Positions 1 through 7,642 of a stretch of 34,119 nucleotides of DNA are shown piece by piece; the first letter of the stretch is position 1, and every line of letters begins with the position of its first letter. The stretch is from the NCBI GenBank assembly GCA_016186825.1, contig JACPKW010000003.1:1-34119 (forward strand). Reading direction: 5' to 3'. The notes beneath the pieces were generated by a model, which was given only the letters and a program-made list of their open reading frames with translations, made no database searches and was not told the origin of the DNA. The position numbers and the translations under genes were made by a program. The stretch is from Candidatus Giovannonibacteria bacterium. GTDB taxonomy: Bacteria > Patescibacteriota > Minisyncoccia > JACPKW01 > UBA11713.

Positions 1-90
1 TTTGGTGAAGACATTTAAAACTTTATCGGCTTCTCCCGTATCAAAGTAGCTCAAAATTATTCCTTCAGTTTGGTATAGCCCGTTTGCCAT
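1..90 (-). CDS. recO: DNA repair protein RecO, N-terminal part (runs off window)
   Basis: Minus-strand translation from the ATG at 90: MANGLYQTEGIILSYFDTGEADKVLNVFTK..., matching the RecO N-terminal pattern (EGIVL...GEADRIL..T). Confidence 0.72.
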   Translation of the reverse strand, partial: MANGLYQTEGIILSYFDTGEADKVLNVFTK

Positions 91-145
91 TTTTGCCTAA
101 ATTTTAAATTGAACGGATTATTAAATAATCAATTGCCTTTTTACT

Positions 146-1855
146 TTAAATGACTTCATTTTGATAACATTTTTTGCAGTAAACAATCGGGGCTTCTTCT
201 TTGGTGTATTTCGTCTGGAAAGTGGCGCCGCATTTATCGCAGATCCGCTCAATCAAGCGCAGATTTCTCACCCAGATATTAAATTTCTCCTGAATTCGGC
301 AGAAGGGGCATTGTCGCGGTAGTGGCAGATTCCTTTCGCGCAGGAATTTCAATTCCATCGGAATTACTCGAAAGCCTCGCTCGCATTTATTGCACCCGAT
401 TACTTCATCCAGAATCGAATCCGGTGCATCCTTGATATGATCCGGCAAATTCTCTGCCGGAATTGTCACACTATAAGTTTTTATCTCCGGCTCCTTCCAT
501 TTGTATCCATTTGCTTCAACTTCTTCTTTCGACATCGGGAAAAAGTTTGAGGCAATTGTTTCGTTATACGCAAAAGGAGAAAGCTCAATCGGGAAAAACT
601 CGCCGTATTTATATATTCTTCCTTTTTTATCCACGTACGGCATCTCACTCATATGTTGGATTATTTTTAGGCGTAATTTCTCGTATTCTTCTTTTTCATA
701 TCGTTTATTTAAAATAATATAATCGCCTTTTTTTACGGAAACACAGCCAAAATGATTAGAACCTCCTGTAGAAAGCTTGCAATATTCAGCGTTTACAAGC
801 CCTAAGCCTGATTCGTTGCAAAATTTTAATCCACTTGCCTGTTCGCCAACATTAGAACACTCATATGATAACGATAAATTATCTCCCCAACTTGATATGT
901 CATAACAATCTTTAATTGGGGGATTTGGCATTAGAAACAAAAATTTACTATCTTCAGCTCCGACAACTTCAAAACATTGTTGACAATTTTTTGATTGAAA
1001 AAAATGGCTGCCTGAAGAATTGACCGACATCTCCTCCTCCACTGGCTTAGGCGGAAATAATTTCCAATGATCCTCTGCTAATTTCTGAATTTCCTTATAT
1101 GTTTTAAACGATCCAAGATTCCATTTCTTTATTTCTTCAAAATATTTTTCTCCGGAATAGGGCTTATTAAAAATGTGGAATTTTTTATTTCTTAAGTTTG
1201 CAGATGCAAAACAATTTTGACAATTGAATGAATCCTTTAAAAAGAAGCAGTCAATGCAATTTACGACTTGGCTTCTGCTCCCGACGCAGCGGCTGTCTTT
1301 ATATGAATGCATAGAATCATAGCAAAGCTCACAAGATATTATTGCAGAAGAATCCAAAATTTCATTGCAATGATCAACGTAAAAACCGTAAGCCGAATTT
1401 TCCGTATACCCCGCATGAAAAAGGAGATATGAACTTTTAATATCGCCAGCATGATTATTCCAGGGAGACGTCTTCATGGTTTGGATGTCTATGGATAACC
1501 CTAAAAGGGGAACTTTATGCCAAAGTTCTTGGAATTGCTCAAAAAATGGGCGTGAGAAATCATAATCTCTCCCGTAATCAAACCCGCTCCACTCATCAGA
1601 CCACCAACATGGGGGGCAGTACACTGCATACGGAGAATCCGGCGCATACATAGAGATCGTTTCTTGCTTACAAAGATCACATTTTCTTTGATACAAATTA
1701 AAAATATTAAAAAAAGCGAGCCTTCGCTGCAAACGGCACTCCGGACAAAAAGTCGGCGGGGGGACTTGTATCTTTTCGTAAAATTTAAAATCCGAAGCGT
1801 CTATTTCAAATTCGCATTTGCAATTCTGACAGGCTCGTTTTTCAGAATTAGCCAT
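146..1855 (-). CDS. Large Cys-rich protein with N- and C-terminal zinc-ribbon/treble-clef-like modules, unknown function
   Basis: 569-aa ORF. N-term CQNCKCEF...FYEKIQVPPPTFCPECRLQRRLA...CDLCKQ...VYCPPCWW; C-term CNKCERGFRVIP...PLPRQCPFCR...CDKCGATF...VYCKKCY. Homologous to ORF 17828..19630. Confidence 0.88.
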   Translation of the reverse strand: MANSEKRACQNCKCEFEIDASDFKFYEKIQVPPPTFCPECRLQRRLAFFNIFNLYQRKCDLCKQETISMYAPDSPYAVYCPPCWWSDEWSGFDYGRDYDFSRPFFEQFQELWHKVPLLGLSIDIQTMKTSPWNNHAGDIKSSYLLFHAGYTENSAYGFYVDHCNEILDSSAIISCELCYDSMHSYKDSRCVGSRSQVVNCIDCFFLKDSFNCQNCFASANLRNKKFHIFNKPYSGEKYFEEIKKWNLGSFKTYKEIQKLAEDHWKLFPPKPVEEEMSVNSSGSHFFQSKNCQQCFEVVGAEDSKFLFLMPNPPIKDCYDISSWGDNLSLSYECSNVGEQASGLKFCNESGLGLVNAEYCKLSTGGSNHFGCVSVKKGDYIILNKRYEKEEYEKLRLKIIQHMSEMPYVDKKGRIYKYGEFFPIELSPFAYNETIASNFFPMSKEEVEANGYKWKEPEIKTYSVTIPAENLPDHIKDAPDSILDEVIGCNKCERGFRVIPMELKFLRERNLPLPRQCPFCRIQEKFNIWVRNLRLIERICDKCGATFQTKYTKEEAPIVYCKKCYQNEVI

Positions 1856-1859
1856 ATAT

Positions 1860-1970
1860 TTAATTTAGAGCAAGCGAAGTCCAGCACCAAGCTTTGCTTT
1901 GGTGCTGTGGCTCCGGCTCAATCGTGAACTCTTTTTTACAGTTTTGGCAAATTTTTTGCTCCTCTGGCAT
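1860..1970 (-). pseudogene. Truncated N-terminal fragment of a third Cys-rich zinc-ribbon paralog
   Basis: ATG at 1970 reads MPEEQKICQNCKKEFTIEPE-PQHQSKAWCWTSLALN*. The first 20 residues match the paralog start MSPQTKICQNCKNQFTIEPEDF (17828..19615), then the sequence enters a palindrome. Confidence 0.75.
1885..1908. repeat. Palindromic element agcaccaa-gctttgct-ttggtgct at the truncation point of the paralog fragment
   Basis: 8-bp perfect inverted repeat with 8-nt loop, read directly; coordinates approximate to within a few nt. Confidence 0.6.
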
Positions 1971-1971
1971 T

Positions 1972-4900
1972 TTATTTTTCTATCCCGATTTGCATTTGAG
2001 AATCATCAAGTTTTATTTCTTTCTGACTCCCAGCCTTGCCGGAAAATTTAAGTTCGGAAATGTTGATTTCTTTTTTTATAAGCGCGGAATTTTTTTTGAG
2101 AATTTTTTCAATTTCTTTCGGGGCATTTACCGAGAGCATAACTTTATCCTGCGGCTTCAATTTGAGTTCCTTACGGAAATCCTGAACTTGCCTGATAAAT
2201 TCGCGCACAATCCCTTCTTCTTTGAGATCTGCGGTAATTTCCGTATTCAATTCAAAATCTTTTTCCAGTGTTTTATCGAATACAATCTTTTTGACGTTAA
2301 TTTCTCCCAAAATAAGTTCAACAAGTTCTTTACTTATTTCCTCCCCCTTAACTTTCAACATCGAAAGAGGCTGGCGGATTTTTATTCCCGCTTTCTGCCG
2401 CTCTTCCAAGCCACGCGACACAATCTCTCGGACTTTTCTCATATCCTCCAGAAGTTTATGGTTTATTTTTTTTAGTTCATAGTTCGGAAAATCTTCCAAG
2501 TGCACACTTTCCACCTTCCCTTCAAGCCCGTGATAAATTATCTCCGCGCTAAAAGGAATATACGGCGCCAATACCTTTGAGAGTTCCAACAATAAACGAC
2601 CAAAAACTTCCGAGCACTCTTTCGCCTCGCTTGAATTTTCCTTCATGTAAGAACGGATGCGCCTGATATGCCAGTGCGAAATATCATCAATTATAAAATT
2701 TTCGACCGTCCTCGCCGCTGAAACAACGTCATACTTATCGAGATTCTCTGTAATCTCGCTTAAAACTTTATTCCATTTCGCCAAAACCCATTTATTGATT
2801 ACTAATTTGGGGTTCATTAATTTTTCATTTTGATTTTTAAATTTTGAATTTACATTATATGTCTTCCAATACAAAAACGAGTTCCAGAGAATCATAAAAA
2901 ATCTTCTTTGAGCATCGCGGACATCTTCTTCTTTAAAAAGCTTCGGATCCCAGGGCTGATTGATTGTAAAAAAATACCAGCGCACCGGATCCGCTCCGTA
3001 TTTTTCCATCAAAGCCATTGGATCGACAATATTGCCGAGTGATTTGGACATCTTCTTTCCGTTTTTATCCAAAAGATGCCCTAAAGAAATAACATTCTTA
3101 TAAGGAGCTTTAAAACCCAAAAGTGTCCCCACGGCGAGGAGATTATAAAACCACCCGCGTGTTTGATCTACCGCTTCAACAATGTAATCTGCGGGGTATG
3201 GAAGTTTTTTCTTAGGCTTGCCTGGAGCGAAGTCGAAAGGCCAGTTCTCTGATGCAAACGGCATCGCACCAGAATCAAACCAGACGTCCACAACTTCCAA
3301 AACGCGCCGCATCTCGCCCCCGCACCCGCCAGCAGACGGATCACATTTCAATTGGATTTCATCAATATACGGCTTATGCAAATCGAGCTCGCCTTCATTA
3401 TTGTATGGCCAGTTGTGAAAACGAATCTTGTTAAATTGATTTGGATAAAAAGCGCGAGCTCCTTTTTCGTAATCTTTTTCAGAAAGGGCATCATGCGCGC
3501 CAAAAAAGACAAAAGCTGGTACGCCATGGGTTAAAATTAAAATCTTTTTCCCGCGATGCTTCCTCACAATTTCCAAAACGGCTTTCATGACCCGCGCGCG
3601 CACTTCTCTGTAATTTTCCGCACCTTCAGGTTTTTTATAAAAGTGTTCTTCAAAACTTGAAAATCTGCTATTGAATCCGCCTTGTCCATCAAACGCTGGA
3701 CCAACTAATTGATCATAGAGTTCCGGAATAATTTCAATATTAGAAACCCCGATTTCTTTTCCCACAATTTCTGCGGTTTGTTTTGCCCGAAGTGATGGAG
3801 ATGAAATAATCACTTCAATTTTTTCTTTTTTTAGTTTTTTCGCCGATTCTTGGGCGTCTTTTCTCCCTTTAGCAGTCAAGAAAGCGGCGGAGTCGGTTTC
3901 CGGAGATACCGCCCAGGTATCAGAAATATTATGCACAGCTTCGGCATGCCGCATGACAATAAGATCCGTGGGATTCGGATCTAACGCATCCATCTCCGAA
4001 AGAGACCCTGGAACTTTTATAGATTTGCACTTCTCGCATCTCCAAACCGGCAACGGAGTCCCCCAATAGCGTTCGCGCGAAAACGCCCAGTTTTTCTTTT
4101 CTTTCAGCCATTCGCCGAAGCGCCCGTCCTTAATGTGCTCGGGATGCCAATTGATCTCCTGATTATTTTTTATCAACTCTTCGCGCCTCGCATTAACATC
4201 CACCCACCAGGCCTTTCTCACAAAGTACATCAACGGATTTTTACAACGCCAGCAAAACGGATAATCATGTTCGTATTTTTCTTTTTTATAAAGCAGCGCG
4301 CGCGCGCTTAAATCTTCCATAATCATAGAATCGGCTTTTTTGAACCATGTTTTATCCCACGCATTTTTCGGAGTTTGCATAAGCCCGTCTGCATCTGTTG
4401 TGATAAGGACGGGCAAATCATCTTTTTTTGAAATTTGAAAATCGTCTTCACCAAAAGCCGGCGCAATATGGACAATCCCCGAACCGTCTTGTGTCGAAAC
4501 GAAACCGCCAAGTACTGCGTGATACGGCGCGGAGTTCGGATATAAACTTTCATATTCAACGCCCTCAAAACTCGCTCCCTTAGCGCGATTGATAATTTTA
4601 TACGGCCCGTCGAGAACGCTAAGCCGCGCTTCAGCCAAAATCAGCCATTCCTCGGGATATTTTTCGAGTTCAACCGTGACGTATTCAGTTTCTGGATTCA
4701 GCGCAAGCGCGACATTTCCAGGGAGCGTCCAAGGAGTAGTTGTCCAAACCAAAAAATAGGCACGTTTCCTGCCTTTTTCTTCCCCTTTCAACTGAAATTT
4801 AATATAAACGGAATCTTCTTTTATCTTTTCATATCCCTGCGCAAGCTCATGGGAGGAAAGCGCCGTCCCGCAGCGCGCGCACCACGGAACTACCTTGTAA

Positions 4901-5475
4901 TCTTCGTAAAGCAGTTTGCTGACTGAAAAATTTTTTATAATCGCCCATAGCGATTCAATATAAGAATTTTCATAGGTGATATAGGGGTGTTCCATATCAA
5001 TCCAAAAACCCATGCGATCTGTCAGCTTTTCCCAAAGTTCTTTGTATTCCCAAACGGACTGGCGGCATTTTTTGTTAAATTCGGCGATGCCGTATTTTTC
5101 AATATCTTTTTTGCTTTTGAGTCCGAGTTTTTTTTCGACTTCAACTTCTACGGGAAGCCCGTGCGTGTCCCAACCGGCTCGGCGCGGCACGTGAAAACCG
5201 CGCATAGTTTTATAGCGAAGAATAATATCTTTGAATGACCGCGCCTCAACGTGGTGCGTGCCAGGCATGCCGTTTGCAGTTGGGGGTCCTTCAAAAAACG
5301 CAAAGCGTTTTTTGCCCTGAGCTTGCCGAAGGGCAACCGACTTTTCAAAAATATTATTTTCTTTCCAAAACAAAAGAATCTCCTCTTCAGCCCGAGGAGA
5401 CAACTCACTGTATTTAAATTTATCCGTTTTTGCGGACACGCCTGCCTTTTCGACAGGGCCTTTCTCATCGGCCAT
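1972..5475 (-). CDS. ileS: Isoleucyl-tRNA synthetase with inserted histidine-phosphatase domain
   Basis: FFEGPPTANGMPGTHHVEAR, GWDTHGLPVE, WAFSRERYWGTPLPVW, VVDVWFDSGAMPFA and GKKMSKSLGN signatures. An internal ~195-aa block carries VMRHAEAVHN...SSPSLRAKQTAE...LILTHG. Confidence 0.96.
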   Translation of the reverse strand: MADEKGPVEKAGVSAKTDKFKYSELSPRAEEEILLFWKENNIFEKSVALRQAQGKKRFAFFEGPPTANGMPGTHHVEARSFKDIILRYKTMRGFHVPRRAGWDTHGLPVEVEVEKKLGLKSKKDIEKYGIAEFNKKCRQSVWEYKELWEKLTDRMGFWIDMEHPYITYENSYIESLWAIIKNFSVSKLLYEDYKVVPWCARCGTALSSHELAQGYEKIKEDSVYIKFQLKGEEKGRKRAYFLVWTTTPWTLPGNVALALNPETEYVTVELEKYPEEWLILAEARLSVLDGPYKIINRAKGASFEGVEYESLYPNSAPYHAVLGGFVSTQDGSGIVHIAPAFGEDDFQISKKDDLPVLITTDADGLMQTPKNAWDKTWFKKADSMIMEDLSARALLYKKEKYEHDYPFCWRCKNPLMYFVRKAWWVDVNARREELIKNNQEINWHPEHIKDGRFGEWLKEKKNWAFSRERYWGTPLPVWRCEKCKSIKVPGSLSEMDALDPNPTDLIVMRHAEAVHNISDTWAVSPETDSAAFLTAKGRKDAQESAKKLKKEKIEVIISSPSLRAKQTAEIVGKEIGVSNIEIIPELYDQLVGPAFDGQGGFNSRFSSFEEHFYKKPEGAENYREVRARVMKAVLEIVRKHRGKKILILTHGVPAFVFFGAHDALSEKDYEKGARAFYPNQFNKIRFHNWPYNNEGELDLHKPYIDEIQLKCDPSAGGCGGEMRRVLEVVDVWFDSGAMPFASENWPFDFAPGKPKKKLPYPADYIVEAVDQTRGWFYNLLAVGTLLGFKAPYKNVISLGHLLDKNGKKMSKSLGNIVDPMALMEKYGADPVRWYFFTINQPWDPKLFKEEDVRDAQRRFFMILWNSFLYWKTYNVNSKFKNQNEKLMNPKLVINKWVLAKWNKVLSEITENLDKYDVVSAARTVENFIIDDISHWHIRRIRSYMKENSSEAKECSEVFGRLLLELSKVLAPYIPFSAEIIYHGLEGKVESVHLEDFPNYELKKINHKLLEDMRKVREIVSRGLEERQKAGIKIRQPLSMLKVKGEEISKELVELILGEINVKKIVFDKTLEKDFELNTEITADLKEEGIVREFIRQVQDFRKELKLKPQDKVMLSVNAPKEIEKILKKNSALIKKEINISELKFSGKAGSQKEIKLDDSQMQIGIEK
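3220..3241. repeat. In-frame REP-like palindromic element in ileS (encodes PFDFAPGK)
   Basis: gcctggagcgaagtcgaaaggc, resembling the common short palindrome CCCTGAGCGAAGTCGAAGGG. Confidence 0.55.
3325..3342. repeat. In-frame 18-bp palindrome-like insertion splitting the IleRS zinc knuckle (C-DPSAGG-CGGEM)
   Basis: cccgccagcagacggatc (minus: GATCCGTCTGCTGGCGGG) sits between the two Cys codons of an expected KCxxCGGEM knuckle. Confidence 0.5.
3385..3980 (-). other. Histidine phosphatase (phosphoglycerate-mutase-like) domain embedded in IleRS
   Basis: DLIVMRHAEAVHN (His510), SSPSLRAKQTAEIVG, PEGAENYREVRARV, KILILTHG (His650). These match the RHG/R..T/E/H motif set of the His_Phos_1 family. Confidence 0.88.
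5312..5336. repeat. In-frame REP-like palindrome in ileS (encodes LRQAQGK)
   Basis: ttgccctgagcttgccgaagggcaa: 7-bp perfect stem plus inner GC pairing. Confidence 0.65.
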
Positions 5476-5510
5476 AAAAAAATATTAACAAAAAAATCTA
5501 TAAAAGCAAA

Positions 5511-5544
5511 GATTCCCTGTATCGGTAGACCGATACAGGGAATC
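5511..5544. terminator. Perfect inverted repeat between the 278-aa gene and ileS; possible intrinsic terminator on the minus strand
   Basis: gattccctgtatcggt-ag-accgatacagggaatc: two 16-bp perfect arms. Minus-strand continuation tttgcttttatagattttttt is T-rich. Confidence 0.7.
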
Positions 5545-5546
5545 AA

Positions 5547-6383
5547 TTAACGCTCGACACTTCTGATAAGCTCTTTTTTAAGAGCTGGAAATAGACACTC
5601 ATCATCTACTACCAGCCCTTCAACCAATTCGGCAAAGCCCTCCCAACCACCTGCTCCCATATAAAGATAAGGCAAGAGAGGACCTCTCGTACTTTTCAGC
5701 ATGGTGCCAAAGTATATTCGGCCTTCTGTGAATTTTTTTGGGAAAAAGTTTTTGTTTCCTAAAACAATAGTATGCATTTCTTCCCAAATACGGCAATCAA
5801 AAAGAAACTTGCCGCTTTTTTCAACTTCTGCCACAAAAGACAAAAAAGCGGGAACCGTGAGCGTAGTCACGCGATTTGAAATCATGAGCAATTCAGTCTC
5901 TTCCAAATCGATTTCAACCAGATCACTTCTCGTTATTGGATGGCACGGCTGTAACGAAAAGTAACTTAAAGGCTTGGCATAATCGATTCGTATGAGACAT
6001 TGCCCTCCTTTCTCCTTAATATCCGGAAGCAGGACAGGGGATAACGGCCTGAGCAAATCGGATAATTTTGTAAAATCGTCACCCGGGAGAAAATATAGCA
6101 GCGAAAAATTATACCTTAGCCACGTTCTCGTTTCTTCATCTAGGCCCGAGGGGGAAAGTAGCTCCTGAACCCTCGAATCAAAGGCCGCAAGAACCGCTGG
6201 AGAAGGCTTTGGGGCCGGGTCGGCCGCGCAAAGATTGCCTGGGGATACTCTTTGCCATAATTCCGAAATGTCTAAGACACGCAGCAAACGAAGAAAGCCC
6301 AAAATTTCAATGGCTCTCCTCATTTCTTCATCATCTAACGAGCCCCTTAATTCCAGAAAACTTCTTTCAAGGCTATCTGCCAT
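5547..6383 (-). CDS. Hypothetical protein (278 aa)
   Basis: Long ORF with a strong tandem Shine-Dalgarno (TATAGGAGGAATTATAGGAGGAGTTATG). No family recognised. Confidence 0.8.
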   Translation of the reverse strand: MADSLERSFLELRGSLDDEEMRRAIEILGFLRLLRVLDISELWQRVSPGNLCAADPAPKPSPAVLAAFDSRVQELLSPSGLDEETRTWLRYNFSLLYFLPGDDFTKLSDLLRPLSPVLLPDIKEKGGQCLIRIDYAKPLSYFSLQPCHPITRSDLVEIDLEETELLMISNRVTTLTVPAFLSFVAEVEKSGKFLFDCRIWEEMHTIVLGNKNFFPKKFTEGRIYFGTMLKSTRGPLLPYLYMGAGGWEGFAELVEGLVVDDECLFPALKKELIRSVER

Positions 6384-6511
6384 AACTCCTCCTATAATTC
6401 CTCCTATAAACTAGGTTACAAAGAACATAGAATATAGTATGTCGAAGTTAAAAATAATACAACTTGAATAAAGTTGAATTCGTAGTTGAATTTTTTATGA
6501 TATATTGGCTT

Positions 6512-7312
6512 ATGATTGGAGTTTTTGATTCGGGATATGGCGGGCTTACGGTATTTCGCGAGCTCGATAAGAAATTTCCAAAATACGATTTAATTTACTT
6601 CGGCGACAACTCCCGCGCGCCTTACGGTTCTCGCTCTCCGGAAACAATCTACGAATACACGTGCGAAGCGGTTGATTGGCTTTTTCGAAACGGATGCCAA
6701 CTTGTTATTTTGGCATGTAATACAGCATCCGCTGTTGCGCTTCGAAAAATCCAACAGGAATATTTGTCTGAAAACTTCTCCGAAAAACGTGTGCTTGGAG
6801 TTTTAATTCCGATTGCTGAAGAAATTGCACAAACAAACGGGAAGGAAACAATCGGCATTTTGGCTACTCCGGCCACAGTGGAATCCGGCGCTTATATTCG
6901 TGAAATAAAAAAAATCGATCCAGACGCAAACATTGTTCAAGCCGCCGCACCCTTGCTCGTTCCCATTATCGAGAGTGGTATGATATATCATAACAGTACA
7001 AAAGACATTATCAGAACCTATCTCGAGCCGTTAAAAAAAGAAAACATAAAAAATCTTGTTCTTGGATGCACACATTATCCCTTTATTAAACATTTAATCC
7101 AGGCAGAAATGCCGGATGCGAAAATTTTTGATTCGCCCTCAATAATTCCCGCATCGCTCGAAAATTATTTATCACGCCATCCGGAAATTGAAAATAAATT
7201 AACAACAAAACGCCAGAGGTGCTACATCACGACTGGCGATCCAAAAAGATTTTCAGAATTTGCAAAAAAATTTATTGGTCTAGAAATTTACGCAGAAAAG
7301 TTGTCCAAATAG
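6512..7312 (+). CDS. murI: Glutamate racemase
   Basis: MIGVFDSGYGGLTVFREL, YFGDNSRAPYG, ACNTASAVAL, GCTHYPF. ATG at 6512 preferred over 6464. Confidence 0.95.
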   Translation: MIGVFDSGYGGLTVFRELDKKFPKYDLIYFGDNSRAPYGSRSPETIYEYTCEAVDWLFRNGCQLVILACNTASAVALRKIQQEYLSENFSEKRVLGVLIPIAEEIAQTNGKETIGILATPATVESGAYIREIKKIDPDANIVQAAAPLLVPIIESGMIYHNSTKDIIRTYLEPLKKENIKNLVLGCTHYPFIKHLIQAEMPDAKIFDSPSIIPASLENYLSRHPEIENKLTTKRQRCYITTGDPKRFSEFAKKFIGLEIYAEKLSK

Positions 7313-7314
7313 CA

Positions 7315-7350
7315 GAGAGCCCCGATACGAAAAAGGGACTCTGCTTAGGA
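7315..7350. terminator. Hairpin downstream of murI / convergent with the 62-aa gene
   Basis: agcagagagcccc-gatacgaaaaa-gggactctgct inverted repeat; approximate ends. Confidence 0.5.
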
Positions 7351-7373
7351 AGGCCTTTGATCAGTTGGTAAAA

Positions 7374-7562
7374 TCATTTCTTGTCTTTGAGCCTGACCTC
7401 GTTCTCTCTGACAAAGACAAGCTCACAACCCTCCTCGAATTTTACACCCCAATCCAAAGTGCTGTCTTTTCGCACGATTTTTCCTCCTTCATCCTTCCGA
7501 ACGAAAAGATTGTTCAAGCCCCGCAAATTTTTGTTAGCAAGAACTTCATCGCCAATTTTCAT
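7374..7562 (-). CDS. Small hypothetical protein (62 aa)
   Basis: MKIGDEVLANKNLRGLNNLFVRKDEGGKIVRK... with strong SD (AAAGGAGGATTTTTATG) on the minus strand. Overlapping plus-strand ORFs lack this. Confidence 0.75.
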   Translation of the reverse strand: MKIGDEVLANKNLRGLNNLFVRKDEGGKIVRKDSTLDWGVKFEEGCELVFVRENEVRLKDKK

Positions 7563-7642
7563 AAAAATCCTCCTTTCTTTTGAACCTAGCCTTCCTAATT
7601 TTTAGCCTAACACCGTGTTTGCAGAAGATGCAAGAGGAAATC

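Noticed and set aside
1894-2475. 193-aa plus-strand ORF opposite the ileS 3' end
   Set aside because: Phe-rich antisense reading of an AT-rich synthetase gene; not a credible protein.
7365-7605. Plus-strand ORFs 7365..7583 and 7381..7605
   Set aside because: Antisense to the 62-aa minus ORF, which has the strong Shine-Dalgarno and coherent protein composition.
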